Positions 19,803 through 29,700 of a stretch of DNA of 64,000 bases are shown one piece after another (the stretch's first letter is position 1; the number at the start of each line of letters is the position of its first letter). The DNA is from Pycnococcus provasolii. Taxonomy: Eukaryota > Chlorophyta > Pseudoscourfieldiophyceae > Pseudoscourfieldiales. A program made the position numbers and the translations under genes. The stretch spans positions 186,001-250,000 of the forward strand of contig CP150568.1 in assembly GCA_049487715.1 (NCBI GenBank). The letters run 5' to 3'. The notes under the pieces are model-generated. The model had not been told where the DNA came from. It made no database searches and saw only the letters and a list, made by a program, of their open reading frames with translations.

Positions 19803-20795
19803 ATGACGAGGAAGCGAGTCGAATTTCGCAGCTTCGAGGATGCGCGTACGTACGTGCGCACGCTCGGCCTGAAGAGCGAGGATGAGTGGAGAAAGTGGAA
19901 GGCGTCAGGCGCGCGTCCGCACGACATTCCGAGCACACCTGCTAAGACGTACAAGTCATCCGGCTGGCTATCTATAGGCGACTTCCTCGGGTATGATAAG
20001 GGCAAACGGGCGCAGAGGGCAACGGCGTCGACGTTTCGCAGCTTCGAGGATGCGCGCACGTACGTGCGCACGCTCGGTCTGAAGAGCGTGAAGGAGTGGT
20101 TGGCGTGGAGTAAGTCAGGCGCGAGGCCGCACGACATCCCGAGCAAACCTGCTTTGACGTACGCGTCATCGGGCTGGCTATCTATTGGCGACTTCCTCGG
20201 ATATGCTGTGGGCAAGCATGCTAAGAAAACCAAAGATTGTAAGTTTCGTACATTCGAGGCTGCGCGCGAATACGTGCGCACGTTCGGCCTGAAGGGCACG
20301 GAGGAGTGGGAGGCATGGAGGAAGTCAGGCGCGCGTCCGCACGACATACCGAGCGATCCTTATGCGAAGTACGTGTCATCGGGCTGGCTATCGTACGGCG
20401 ACTTCCTCGGATATGCTGTGGGCAAGCATGCTAAGAAATCCAAAGAATGTAAGTTTCGTACATTCGAGGCTGCGCGCGAATACGTGCGCACGCTCGGTCT
20501 GAAGAGCGTGATGGAGTGGAGGGAGTGGAGGAAGTCAGGCGCGCGTCCGCACGACATACCGAGCAAACCTGCTAAGACGTACGCGTCATCGGGCTGGCTA
20601 TCTATTGGCGACTTCCTCGGGTACGAGGGCAATGTGACTGGCGCGTATAAGCGCAACGCTGCCGTGGCGGGTCTGCGGGCGCTGTTGGACAACGACGCGA
20701 ACAACGACGAAAAGGATGAGCAAGATGAAGATGACGAGGACGAGGACGAGGACGCACGCCGTCGCAAACAGGCGAAGCGTCCACGCGACGGATAA
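19803..20795 (+). CDS. Four-unit 70-aa repeat protein (F-R-S/T-F-E...GWLS-GDFLGY)
   Basis: A 330-aa protein built from four tandem 70-residue units: 8-64, 78-134, 148-204 and 218-274, each 57 residues plus a 13-residue basic linker such as AVGKHAKKTKDCK. Each unit has FR-S/T-FE-x2-R-x-YVRT-x-GLK, then EW-x3-W-K-x-SGARPHDIP, then SSGWLS-x-GDFLGY. Similar W/DIP/GW repeats occur in many unannotated prasinophyte and some viral/phage-integrase-linked proteins; I recall this but cannot verify it, and the function is unknown. The tail (about 300-330) is acidic then basic (DEDEDARRRKQAKRPRDG), like a nuclear-localisation signal. The four units are very similar at the DNA level (210-nt period), suggesting recent duplication. 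Start ATG 19803. Confidence 0.75.
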   Translation: MTRKRVEFRSFEDARTYVRTLGLKSEDEWRKWKASGARPHDIPSTPAKTYKSSGWLSIGDFLGYDKGKRAQRATASTFRSFEDARTYVRTLGLKSVKEWLAWSKSGARPHDIPSKPALTYASSGWLSIGDFLGYAVGKHAKKTKDCKFRTFEAAREYVRTFGLKGTEEWEAWRKSGARPHDIPSDPYAKYVSSGWLSYGDFLGYAVGKHAKKSKECKFRTFEAAREYVRTLGLKSVMEWREWRKSGARPHDIPSKPAKTYASSGWLSIGDFLGYEGNVTGAYKRNAAVAGLRALLDNDANNDEKDEQDEDDEDEDEDARRRKQAKRPRDG

Positions 20796-21010
20796 AGACA
20801 TGATAATATGCACGATGTAAATTACAACACGATGTAAATCACATGTCACTGTGCCGGACGGACCCATAAGTACCGCAATCAAACTCGGCATCTGAATACC
20901 TGAATATATATCCAATATCCATACATAGTCTATGGTCACCGGTGTTTCAGAATCTTAAGAAGACTCAAGGGAAATCATGGCTTAAGGGTAGTTGTTGTAT
21001 TAATAATATT

Positions 21011-21925
21011 CTATTCCTCGCTGCCGGCCGGTGCGATATCTTTGTTCTGTCTTGTTCTTGTTCTTATTTCTTCTTTTGTATTCTTCGCACCCTTGATGGC
21101 CTGTATAGAGTCGTCGCAGTCTGTATTCTTCGTTTCACTCTGCGCGTACCTGCGTGGTGTTGTTTTCAGTTGAAACGTACCCTGAGGCGTCCGTGCCAAC
21201 ACCCACGCCTCGCAGTTTCGCGGGTTTCTCAAAGGCATGAACTGGGCAACCGTCCACTTCAAGTAACGCGTCGCAAGAAGCCGCAGCGTAATTCCGTGCG
21301 TCACAATAACGACCGTCTCGACGCGTCTGCGACTCACGACGGTGGGAACTTTCTTGCGCCCAAACCCCGCGTCCATCGCACGCATGAGGGAACCGACGAA
21401 CGAGTCGCAGCGGTCGTAGCAGTCCGCGCCGCTCTCGCCCCTTGGAAAGCGGTAGTAGAAGTGCCCATATTCGTGCCGTTCGGACATGGCTGCGCGAATC
21501 TCTTCGGGATCCTGGAAGTTTCCCCACTCCTGCTCGCGCAAGCGAGGGTCCTGGCGCACGTCTTCAACGCTTGCGTCCCACCCTCCTCCTTCAAGAAGAC
21601 CTTGCAAGGTCTGCCTTGTTCTTAGCAGAGGGCTGCAGTACCACACGACTCTTCCATTTCCCGCGATTTCCCTTCTTAGTTTTGCGCCTGCCTCGCGCGC
21701 CTGCTCCCACCCCTTGTCGCTCAGTGCGATGCGGTGGTCAGCGACGCTCTGGTGCAAGCTTGTGTCAAGGTTCGCCTCGCTCTCTCCGTGTCTGATTAGG
21801 ACGATGTGGCGCGGCCGGCGTCTTGCACGGTGTCTCCAGCTCGCGTCATCGGCCCAGCTGGATATGGCACCGACCAAGGCGTCGAGCGGGGCGAGCAGGC
21901 GATGGAGATCAATGCCGAGCACCAT
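21011..21925 (-). CDS. Histidine phosphatase (phosphoglycerate-mutase-like)
   Basis: A 304-aa member of the histidine phosphatase superfamily, closest in look to plant PGM-like (AT74-type) proteins. The phosphohistidine motif is LIRHGESEAN (His about 46). A conserved Arg sits in the SPLLRTRQTL segment, a catalytic acid in RLREQEWGNF, and the second His in VTHG (about 208). These support phosphatase or mutase chemistry on a small phosphorylated substrate, not determinable here. A short N-terminal extension precedes the domain with no clear targeting signal. The open frame includes one upstream GTG, so I use ATG 21925. The C-terminal 40 residues are charged and repeat-poor. It converges on the repeat protein (215-nt spacer) and is divergent from the lumenal-protein gene. 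Confidence 0.87.
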   Translation of the reverse strand: MVLGIDLHRLLAPLDALVGAISSWADDASWRHRARRRPRHIVLIRHGESEANLDTSLHQSVADHRIALSDKGWEQAREAGAKLRREIAGNGRVVWYCSPLLRTRQTLQGLLEGGGWDASVEDVRQDPRLREQEWGNFQDPEEIRAAMSERHEYGHFYYRFPRGESGADCYDRCDSFVGSLMRAMDAGFGRKKVPTVVSRRRVETVVIVTHGITLRLLATRYLKWTVAQFMPLRNPRNCEAWVLARTPQGTFQLKTTPRRYAQSETKNTDCDDSIQAIKGAKNTKEEIRTRTRQNKDIAPAGSEE

Positions 21926-22251
21926 CACAGCAAATACTCTTACTTGAAAAAAGTCCCGATAACTTACGTGAAGTGATGATGACGAGTGACGGGAAAAATA
22001 CCACTAAAATTACCAAAACCATACACGGTTAGGGAGTTACAAATGTTTTGGGGGTTACAAAATCTTTTTTCAATCTTTTTTTTCTGATTTTTAGATTTTT
22101 TTTCCCCAAGCTTCGTTGTTCACCTCTCGTTCGTTGTTTGTTGCGTCCGTCGGGACCCATCCAACCATCTAATTTTTCACAAGCGTGCTGCGTTTTGGAT
22201 CTTGTTTGGATCTTGAACATAGTTGAGGTTCCGTCAGGTAATAATACTCGC
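21926..22251. promoter_or_regulatory. Divergent promoter region, PGM-like / lumenal protein
   Basis: A 326-nt AT-rich spacer between two divergent starts. A pyrimidine-rich stretch (22060-22110) lies upstream of the lumenal-protein ATG. No specific elements are assigned. Confidence 0.4.
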
Positions 22252-22801
22252 ATGAAGCTCGCGCACCGGTGCTCCTCGGCCTCGGCCTCTTCCTCGGTTT
22301 CTTCGTTTTCTTCGCATACTTCAAATGGAAAACATCTCGCAGTTCCTTCGTCGTCACAGCCGTCGTCGTCGTCGTCTGCACCGTTTTCAGTCTCGCGCCG
22401 TGCCGCAAACCTAAAAATGATGTTAGGTGCGTCGCTTGGTCTCACCACGCTCTCCGCGGTGGCGGGAGTGAGACCCGCGCAAGCGAAAAACGGAGACATG
22501 TACAGAGACTTTGCAGGTTCGGAGGGATCCTCAAAGTATGGAGCGGTGGGACCGACGCTAGCAGGTACGCCTTTCAACGTTCACTCCCACGTACACGTCA
22601 ACACACAATTCTAACTCAAAATCCATCTAAAAAATAACCTACAACAAAACACGAAACATAAACAACACGACAGAAATGGGGTGCGAAAAAGTCACGGACT
22701 TAAAAAAGCGAACCCAGTGTGTGAAGAAAGCGAGAAGGGCCATGAACGAACAACTGCAGGCTGAAATTGACAGGCGCGGTTTCCGCACAGCTAAGAAGTG
22801 A
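22252..22801 (+). CDS. Small Tat-type thylakoid-lumen protein precursor (two exons)
   Basis: A 146-aa precursor of unknown function, inferred from two exons: 22252-22564 and 22674-22801, with a 109-nt GT-AG intron. The join restores frame (codon split after its first base) and extends the protein by 42 residues to a TGA. Residues 1-48 are Ser-rich, transit-peptide-like. SRRAANLKMMLGASLG (48-63) is a twin-arginine motif followed by a hydrophobic core ending AQA, predicting cleavage after about Ala78 and Tat export to the thylakoid lumen. The mature part (about 68 aa) starts KNGDMYRDF and has two cysteines (about 108 and 120) in MGCEKVTDLKKRTQC, then a basic helix. No known photosystem subunit is recognised. 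An upstream open frame lacks support, so I chose ATG 22252. Confidence 0.7.
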
Positions 22802-22927
22802 GTCATATCGGGCAACAGGAGCTCACCACAAGACGACGAAACTCAACTACGGAGACAAACTTCTTGTGTAACAAGAATAAACTACGAAATGTTGTTTGTC
22901 TTTATCAAAAGAGTTTCAATGATGTAC

Positions 22928-23827
22928 TTACAGTTCGTCGTGCTTCCAGTGCCACTTCTCCTTGGGCACGTATTTCTCGACATTTGCCTTTTCGCCAGGT
23001 GCGGGAATGGGAACCACGCGCGGGAAGGTGGCTTGTACCCACAGGAGGACATTCCGGCAGCGCTGCGCCTTTTCACTCGTAGCCTGCCGTCTCGTCTCCT
23101 CCTTCGCCGCCTCCTCGACAATCATGCGGAAGTCTTGCAGCGACTCCGTCGCCATCTCCTTCTCGTCCGAACCGGCGTTGTATTCATACTCGCTGCTGTG
23201 CTTCTCGAAGTTGTGCAGCCATGCACCCTTCTCCACAAGCAGCTCGATGAGTTCCTTCTCGCAGTGCGCAGCGGCGTGGAAGAGCGGCGTCCACCCCTTC
23301 GACGTAAGTCCGTTCACGTCAGCGTTGCCTTTCTCGATGAGAATTCGTGCAATTTCCACGTTCCGGCCTGCGTGCTCGGGCTGCTCCGGACGCCAACACG
23401 TCAGCGACAGCGGGCTCGCTCCCCAGGCTGTTCGCTCTTCGACGTTGGCGTGCTGCTGCGTGTTCTCCGGCTTCCAGTCGAGCAGAAGCTCGACAACTCT
23501 TGGCTGGAACTTGCTGACTGCCCAGACGAGTGGAGTGTATCCGAGTCTCTTGGCGTTATCCGTGGCGTTCGCGTGTATGTCCGTGCCGTTTTCGAGAAAG
23601 CGGCGCACCATGGACACGTCACCGTGTTCGATGTGCTGCATGAATCGCTCTTCCGTTACACGTCTTAAGGAGAGATTTGAAGAGGCACTTGAACGAGACA
23701 ACAGGGGAGATCCCTCCTGAGAGGCTGAGACAGCCGGGAGTATTTGTAAGGAGATCAGAGTCACCATGATAAAATAACCACATGCACAGCAAAGCCATAT
23801 CACATGGCCGCTGATGCAACGCGCCAT
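22928..23827 (-). CDS. Ankyrin protein with signal anchor and C-terminal HDEL
   Basis: A 299-aa protein. Residues about 8-35 form one hydrophobic segment ending in AVSAS, typical of a signal peptide or signal anchor. Residues about 60-210 carry ankyrin-type repeats, for example GYTPLVWAVSKFQPRVVELLLDW and GWTPLFHAAAHCEKELIELLVEKG. The C-terminal part is charged and the protein ends KEKWHWKHDEL just before a TAA. HDEL is a classic ER-retrieval signal, so with the signal sequence this predicts an ER-lumenal ankyrin protein. Ankyrin domains usually act in the cytosol or nucleus, so this is unusual. The stop overlaps CTGTAAGT, which resembles a splice donor; if spliced, the HDEL end would be lost. 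No enzymatic domain is seen. Converges on the lumenal-protein gene with 126 nt between. Confidence 0.75.
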   Translation of the reverse strand: MARCISGHVIWLCCACGYFIMVTLISLQILPAVSASQEGSPLLSRSSASSNLSLRRVTEERFMQHIEHGDVSMVRRFLENGTDIHANATDNAKRLGYTPLVWAVSKFQPRVVELLLDWKPENTQQHANVEERTAWGASPLSLTCWRPEQPEHAGRNVEIARILIEKGNADVNGLTSKGWTPLFHAAAHCEKELIELLVEKGAWLHNFEKHSSEYEYNAGSDEKEMATESLQDFRMIVEEAAKEETRRQATSEKAQRCRNVLLWVQATFPRVVPIPAPGEKANVEKYVPKEKWHWKHDEL

Positions 23828-24231
23828 GGCGAAGTGATGGAGGGAGGGTGTGCAAGGCTTTTTCGAAAGGCGAAAAGGGGAGGGGAAAAAAAAAAAGACA
23901 GATAGAATAGGGATCCTAACCCTAACCCTAACCCTAACCCTAATCCTCCTCCTCGTCCTCTTCCTCTCTTACTTTACACAGTCCTATCCCCCCTTACTTA
24001 GGCTTTCGCTGGTTTGGGTTTTGGCCACGCACGTCACACGCAAGCGTACAGTACGTAAACTATACTTGTTATATATATATTGTTCGACGTCCTTACTGTA
24101 CCTTTTTAAAAAAGAGCGCCTAATAATTTGTATGTAGTCTATGATGGATAATAACATTTCTTGTAATATTTCATGATGTTGCAGTGCATTCAGGGTACTG
24201 TAATTCTTATGTATGTACAGTAGTCTATTAG
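23828..24231. other. Intergenic region with telomere-like array
   Basis: Noncoding spacer carrying the (CCCTAA) array at 23915-23944 and a poly-A run before it. The rest is pyrimidine-rich and then AT-rich. It should include the promoter of the HDEL ankyrin gene; no RNA gene was recognised. Confidence 0.6.
23915..23944. repeat. Interstitial telomere-like CCCTAA array
   Basis: Four perfect CCCTAA units plus partial flanking units (CCTAA before, CCTAAT after). This is the second intergenic site in the window with the same repeat and orientation as at 4207-4230. Confidence 0.9.
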
Positions 24232-25389
24232 TTAGTGCGCGATGGCAGAGAGCTGGTGGTGAACGCCGCCGTCCTCCTCGTACGGGCAGCCGCCACTACG
24301 ACACCACCAGAACACCTCGATGTGGCCGCCTTCGAGAGCCGCGCGCGTCGTCCACGCGTTCCAAGGGCAGTTGCGCGATCGCAGCCACTTCAGCACGGAG
24401 AGGTGGCCGCCGCGCGCAGCACCCTGGCATGCCGATTCGTTCCAAGGGCAGCCATTCTCGTGCAGGTAGTTGAGAATGTTCAGGTGGCCCTGTCTCGCCG
24501 CGGCAAAGAACGAGCCTTCGTTCCAAGGGCACTTGTGCACATCGCGAAGCCAGCGAAGCACGTGCAACTGCCCACCCTGGCATGCGTGGTTCGAGCACCC
24601 TTCGTCGACGGGGCAGCCGAGCTCCTCGAGGAGGTACTTGACGACGTGCAGGTGTCCCTCCTCGATCGCCGTGCGCGCAGTCCACTTGTCCCAAAGGCAT
24701 CCTTCCACCTCGACGAGATGCTTCAGCACCTTAAGGTGTCCATGCTTTGCCGCAGCCTCGCACAGCTTGGACATGTCGCCGAGAGGGCATCCAGCTTGTC
24801 TCACTTCGAGAAGCGTGTCAAGATGTCCCCCCTTCACTGCGGCATACGCCGTTCGCTCGTCGTACACCGCGCCGTACTGTGACCTCAAATGGCGAAGGAC
24901 TTCCGTGCGTCCCCTCAACGCGGCGGCGCTTACGAATCGAAAGCACGATACAGGAACACCGCTCGTCGACACGGCACGACTTTCTTGCGTCGTTGGCGTC
25001 GTCGGTATCAAGCTGTCGTCACCGCTGCTGCTGCTGAGGCTGCTAAGGTTAAACCACGAAGGCTTGCGTCGGAATATGGCGTGGCTGTTTATGCTTTCGC
25101 TGTGTTGTTGTTCTGAGTGCTTGCAGTCCCACGACGTGCTCGCCTTGGGCCCAGCCCACGTGCAGTTATTCAGTGCCCACTCGAGCCTGTTGATGGACTC
25201 GACGGCGTTCGTGACTCCAAATCGAACGGCTAGTGCGTCATCTTCGGCGTGTGCTCGACGAAGCGACTTGCACGTCGCACGCAGGCACGCGACGGCCGCC
25301 CGATCTCCGTCGCTGTGTGCGTCGTCCGCAGGTCTCGTGGCCATGGCGACAATCTTGTGGTACAGGCACAGGGGAAGGTGGTCGAGCAT
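24232..25389 (-). CDS. F-box-like/ankyrin-repeat protein (GCPWN type)
   Basis: A 385-aa protein. The N-terminus (LDHLPLCLYHKIVAMATR) resembles an F-box opening, suggesting an SCF E3-ligase adaptor, but this is weak. From about residue 160 it carries eight to nine ankyrin repeats of about 27-33 residues, each with GHL-x-(V/I)-L-x-(Y/W)-L and a conserved (G/N)CPWN motif. These short 'CPWN' ankyrin units are abundant in prasinophyte and brown-algal genomes, so this is a member of a lineage-expanded family. The repeats are expected to bind target proteins. A Ser-rich linker separates the head from the repeats. The sequence has no obvious truncation; start ATG 25389. It is divergent from the PHF3-like gene across 1.3 kb. 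Confidence 0.8.
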   Translation of the reverse strand: MLDHLPLCLYHKIVAMATRPADDAHSDGDRAAVACLRATCKSLRRAHAEDDALAVRFGVTNAVESINRLEWALNNCTWAGPKASTSWDCKHSEQQHSESINSHAIFRRKPSWFNLSSLSSSSGDDSLIPTTPTTQESRAVSTSGVPVSCFRFVSAAALRGRTEVLRHLRSQYGAVYDERTAYAAVKGGHLDTLLEVRQAGCPLGDMSKLCEAAAKHGHLKVLKHLVEVEGCLWDKWTARTAIEEGHLHVVKYLLEELGCPVDEGCSNHACQGGQLHVLRWLRDVHKCPWNEGSFFAAARQGHLNILNYLHENGCPWNESACQGAARGGHLSVLKWLRSRNCPWNAWTTRAALEGGHIEVFWWCRSGGCPYEEDGGVHHQLSAIAH

Positions 25390-26717
25390 ATTCTTGCACT
25401 TTTTTGTTTCTTTTTGATGAAGTGTATTTGTTGTTTGAATAGTTCAAGGAGAAAACCTGGAGTGCAAGTTGAGCCTCGACGGCTAATAATGTTTGATGGA
25501 TGGATGGATGGACACAAGCAATGACCAGGAGTGTAACGAAACCACAGCCAGCCAGCCTGAGGTTATGCAAGCCTGAGGCAAGCAGCTTGCACTCAGGTAG
25601 TAAGATACTACTGACTGTAGTACTACCTTGAAGTCTACTAAGAGACTTACACTTAAGGTAAGCCAGACAAGGAACGGCCTTGTACTGATATTAACGGCCC
25701 AAATATGGCCGGCTGATGATGTGTGCGTATGTTTGGATGTTCGTGGTGGTGGGGAACAGAATACTATAGAGCGCGTCCGATAACAACAACCCTCTTGGGC
25801 GCGTGGCAGATACGACCTTTTTTGTATAAGACAAGCCCCGGGCGGGCGGCCTTCCCCTCCCTCAATCAAATCCAAATCTGCGGCCCACATCGTCCGGGTG
25901 GATCCTTTTTTTTCTCCGGCCCCTCCCCAAATGAAAAAGCGACCCACTTTACAGGGCACTTTTCGTCAACAAAATCCGCGGGTATTGTATAATAGTTGGC
26001 TGGCCTAATTCCCTGCATTCCGTGACTGCCTTTTCCTTTGCTTTGGGTCTTTGGGAAGCTGGCACCCCTTTACGCGTCAAGGGTTTCACACACCTGTTTC
26101 AGACACGCGGGAGGGGACTTCCCCAATCCCCACGACGTTTTTGTCTTTTGGGAGGGAGAGAGCAGAGAAGGAGGGTGGTATTTTTATGCGCAACCACCCT
26201 ACCGGTACAGTACCTTTCCCACCTGGAGGAGTGAAGGCGCCATGCATCCAGGAGCCGCCGCCCACCCGGCAGACAGCCACCTACTGTAGACAGCCAGAGC
26301 CCCCAACACGCGACGAGGGTCACGAAACCACCACCCCTGACTGCACTCCATGGCCTTGCTTGGTCAACTGACTGGGAAAGAGGCTAGCTAGGTCTCTGAA
26401 CACCCCCAAGACAGCCGCCCAAGGGTAAGAATAATCGGAACCAGTCGGACGAAATCCCCACCTGGGGAGTGCCTGGAAGTGCAAAAGAAGTGCCAGGTGC
26501 AAAAGAAGAACGTCTTCGGCGGAGAGGGGGGGGAGGGTGAATTCTCCTCTCCGCCCGCCTTGTTCGCTCGTTGCTTTTCCGATCTAGCTCGGGATTGGTC
26601 GGGGGAGGAGGACGGAGGATTTTGCTGCTGGGGAGGGAAGGGATTTATCATTTAGGCGCTGCTGCTCTGCCCCCCCCCGTCGTCATTCTACCAACTAGGT
26701 TTTTCCTGTTCCTGCTC
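25390..26717. other. 1.3-kb divergent intergenic region
   Basis: No convincing gene. It contains GATGGATG repeats (25495-25515), CCTGAGG/TACTAC low-complexity DNA (25555-25660) and A/T-rich stretches, then GC-rich DNA (26500-26690) just upstream of the PHF3-like start, likely its promoter. The upstream extension of the PHF3-like frame to a TTG at 26571 is not supported as coding. Confidence 0.55.
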
Positions 26718-29700
26718 ATGGAGCCCACACCTCACGCTCCTGCTCCTGATGCTGGCGATGGTGATGCTGATGATGATGAAGAAGATGTCGTCGAAGTTCT
26801 AGGCAATGGGGGGGCACATTCACATTCACATCCACATTCACATCCACCGGAAGCAGCAGCAGCTGCTGCAGAAGAAGAAGAAGCAGCGGAGGCGTCCCAT
26901 GCCAAGCAGCAGCGTTCGTCCGCGCGCGCTCGTTCGCAAACGCAGAAGTTCACCTCCTCGGCGGAGGAGCAGAAGACGCGCGACTCCGAACTTCGGCGGC
27001 AGATGTACGCGCAGACGAACGAGTGGCTCGGAGAAGACTGGGCGCGCTCGGGATACCGCTGTGACATCTACTGGGACGGTGAGGACCTCTGGTACCCAGC
27101 AACCCTCATCGACTACAACGAAACCACAAACAAGTGGCACGTGCAGTACGACGAGCAAACGTGGTGCATGTGGGAAAAACTGAGAGAGGAGTGGACGAGG
27201 TGGCACGACGACCAAAACACAGAACAGCAGCTGAAAGTTGCAGAGGAAAAACGAAAGAAGTACGACGAAGAGCAGGAGGAGGAAGAGAAGCGAATGGAGG
27301 AGGAGAAGAAGGAGAAGCAGCGAGAGGCGCGCAAACTGCGAGAGCAAAAGAAGAAAGAACAGCAGCAGCAGCAGCAGAACAAGCAAAAGAAGAAGCTCGC
27401 AAAGAAGGACGCGCCGTCTGAGGAAAATCATGAAGCAGAAGCACGTGAGATGGAGGAGGAGGCGCTGAACAGCGAGAACTCCGACGACGAAGACGAAGAC
27501 GACGACGACGAAGGAAAGGATGCGGACTTTGACGAGGATGCCGCAAACGACATGTTCAAAACCATTCTCAGCAATGTTTCTTCGTCGAAAAAGACGACAA
27601 CGAAGGGTCAGTCGCCGTCCTCCACCACGAAGAAATCGAGGGTGGAGCGGACGTCGCCGCCTTCGGCTGCGGTTTCTAAGAAGAAGACAACCACAACAAC
27701 AACCAACCCAGAAAAATCTTCGAAACCTAAACAACAACAACCACTCCCCCAAGTCTGTGTCCCCTCGGAGCTTCGCGACAAGGCGCGGCAGAGCTTCGCC
27801 GACACTCTCACGTCAGCTCTCCAGGCTGTGAAGGAGGTCAACGGAGGTGAGGACGGATCGCAGCCTACGGCCAGCGAGTCGTTCGACGCCAAGTCATACG
27901 CGAACGACCTCGAGGAGGCGCTTGCCACGTGGGCGGCGTCAGGCGGTGTGCTGGCGAACGTGTGCCTTCGCAACTACAAGACGAAGTTGCGTAGTATTGT
28001 GTTCAACATTCGCGATGCTCATAATCCTGATCTTAAGTGCAACATCTGTGCACTTCACATCCTCCCAGCCCGCCTTGCCACAATGTCTACGGATGAGATG
28101 GCTAGCAAACACATTCAGTCGTGGCGAAGGGGGGTGGCGGATGCCGCCGAAAAACAAAAGATCCTTCATCTTGACGAGGAGAGTATCAAGAACAACCCTC
28201 TCCTTGGTGGTGCTGGAAAGCGCGTGGTGGTGAGGTCAGCCAGCACCGCGGAAGCGGACGCTGTGCAGAACGTGGAAATGGTGAAGGTGAGAGAAAAATT
28301 TCCATTTCATTCCCCCAACAGCTGTATAGCCGTCGTCGTGCGTCTCACAGGCTCCCACTCTTACATGCCCCCATATGACCAAACTAAACCACAACAGCAG
28401 GATCTCGTTCGCGAGGCAGCGAAGGAGGAGGTTCGCGATCGCGCAGCGGCTGCCGCTGGTGCTCAGTCGTCTGGATCTGACGACGACGACGACGACGCGC
28501 GGATGAGCGCGGCAGCCCGGACCAGCGCGACGCTAAGCGCGCGCGCGTCGCTCCTGTTGACGTTTCTCTCACCGATCCTATGGAATCGTCGCCAGAGAAG
28601 GATGAGCAAACACCCTCTCCTTCCCCCACCCCCGTGGCACCGCCGTCGGAAACACCCGGGATGATGTCATTCGAAGAGTGGTTTGCAAAGTCCAGTGAGG
28701 GTGGTGGAGGCGGCGGCGGCGATGCCGCACCCGAGGCTGCCGATGCGTCTGCCGCGCGCAAGCGCCAGCGAGACGAGCGAGACGCCAGGCGCGAGGCGAA
28801 GGAAGCCGCAAAAAGGGAGAAAAAGTCGAGTCGATCTTCCCCACCTGACAGCAAGGCTCTCGTCACCTCGCACGTCACGAGCGCGCCAGCTGCGAGCGCG
28901 CCGTTCCGAGGCACCTTCTCTTCTGCCGGCTTGCCGAATGCGGATGTGGAGGAGGCTCCGCTGCCATTTCTCGGAGACGGAACTTTCCCCGGCGCGTCCG
29001 TGATGCGGCTGATGCCACTGCTCGGCGCCTCCACGGATCTGAAGGGATACGTGCGCTTTGAGAAGGCGAAGGAATTCCTGCGCGACGTCGCCATGAAGTC
29101 GAAGAGCCGCTCTGTCAGCCTTGGCGTTATTTGCTCGGCTGTTGGGTCGGATGGCAAGGGTGCATCTGAACTTTTTCGCGCCCTTCGCTCGAAAAATCGC
29201 TGTGCATATGGCAAGGGAACGTCTTCGGAGACGGAGCTGTACGTGTACGCGCTGTCAGATGCGTCCGGTTCTGTAGCCCCCGGAGCGATGTGGCGCGAGG
29301 AGGCGGTTACAATTCTCACAGAGTTGGGCGGATGGCGCAACTCGGCGCTCGCCTCGGCGCTTGCGGCGCACGCGCCGACGTGTGGCTCGGCACTGTTCGT
29401 CGTGGCTGTGGTGCACCGGAATGGTTCGGAGGTGGAAAAGCCTAACTTTCCTCCACCTCTAGCTGTGAATTCGTCGTCGGCTGTGCCGAAGGCGTACGAC
29501 CCCTTCATGCAGCCGGGTGCACATACGGCGAATGCGACTGTGTATCCTCCACCCCCACCCATGCCAGATTTTGCTCGAGGGCTCCAGGAGCTTAGTGCCC
29601 TGATGCCCACCACCACCCAAGCAGGTGGCGGTGGCAGTGCCTACCCTCCCCCCCCACCGCCGTCTCACATGATGGCAGCTCCTCCGTCACATGTTGGCCA

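Noticed and set aside
22920-22935. Splice donor GTAAGT overlapping the HDEL ankyrin stop codon
   Set aside because: The HDEL end and TAA form a coherent terminus, and I found no convincing downstream exon; kept only as a caveat.
26571-26717. Upstream extension of the PHF3-like gene
   Set aside because: It would start at TTG and encode a Gly/hydrophobic stretch unlike the family; the first plausible ATG is 26718.
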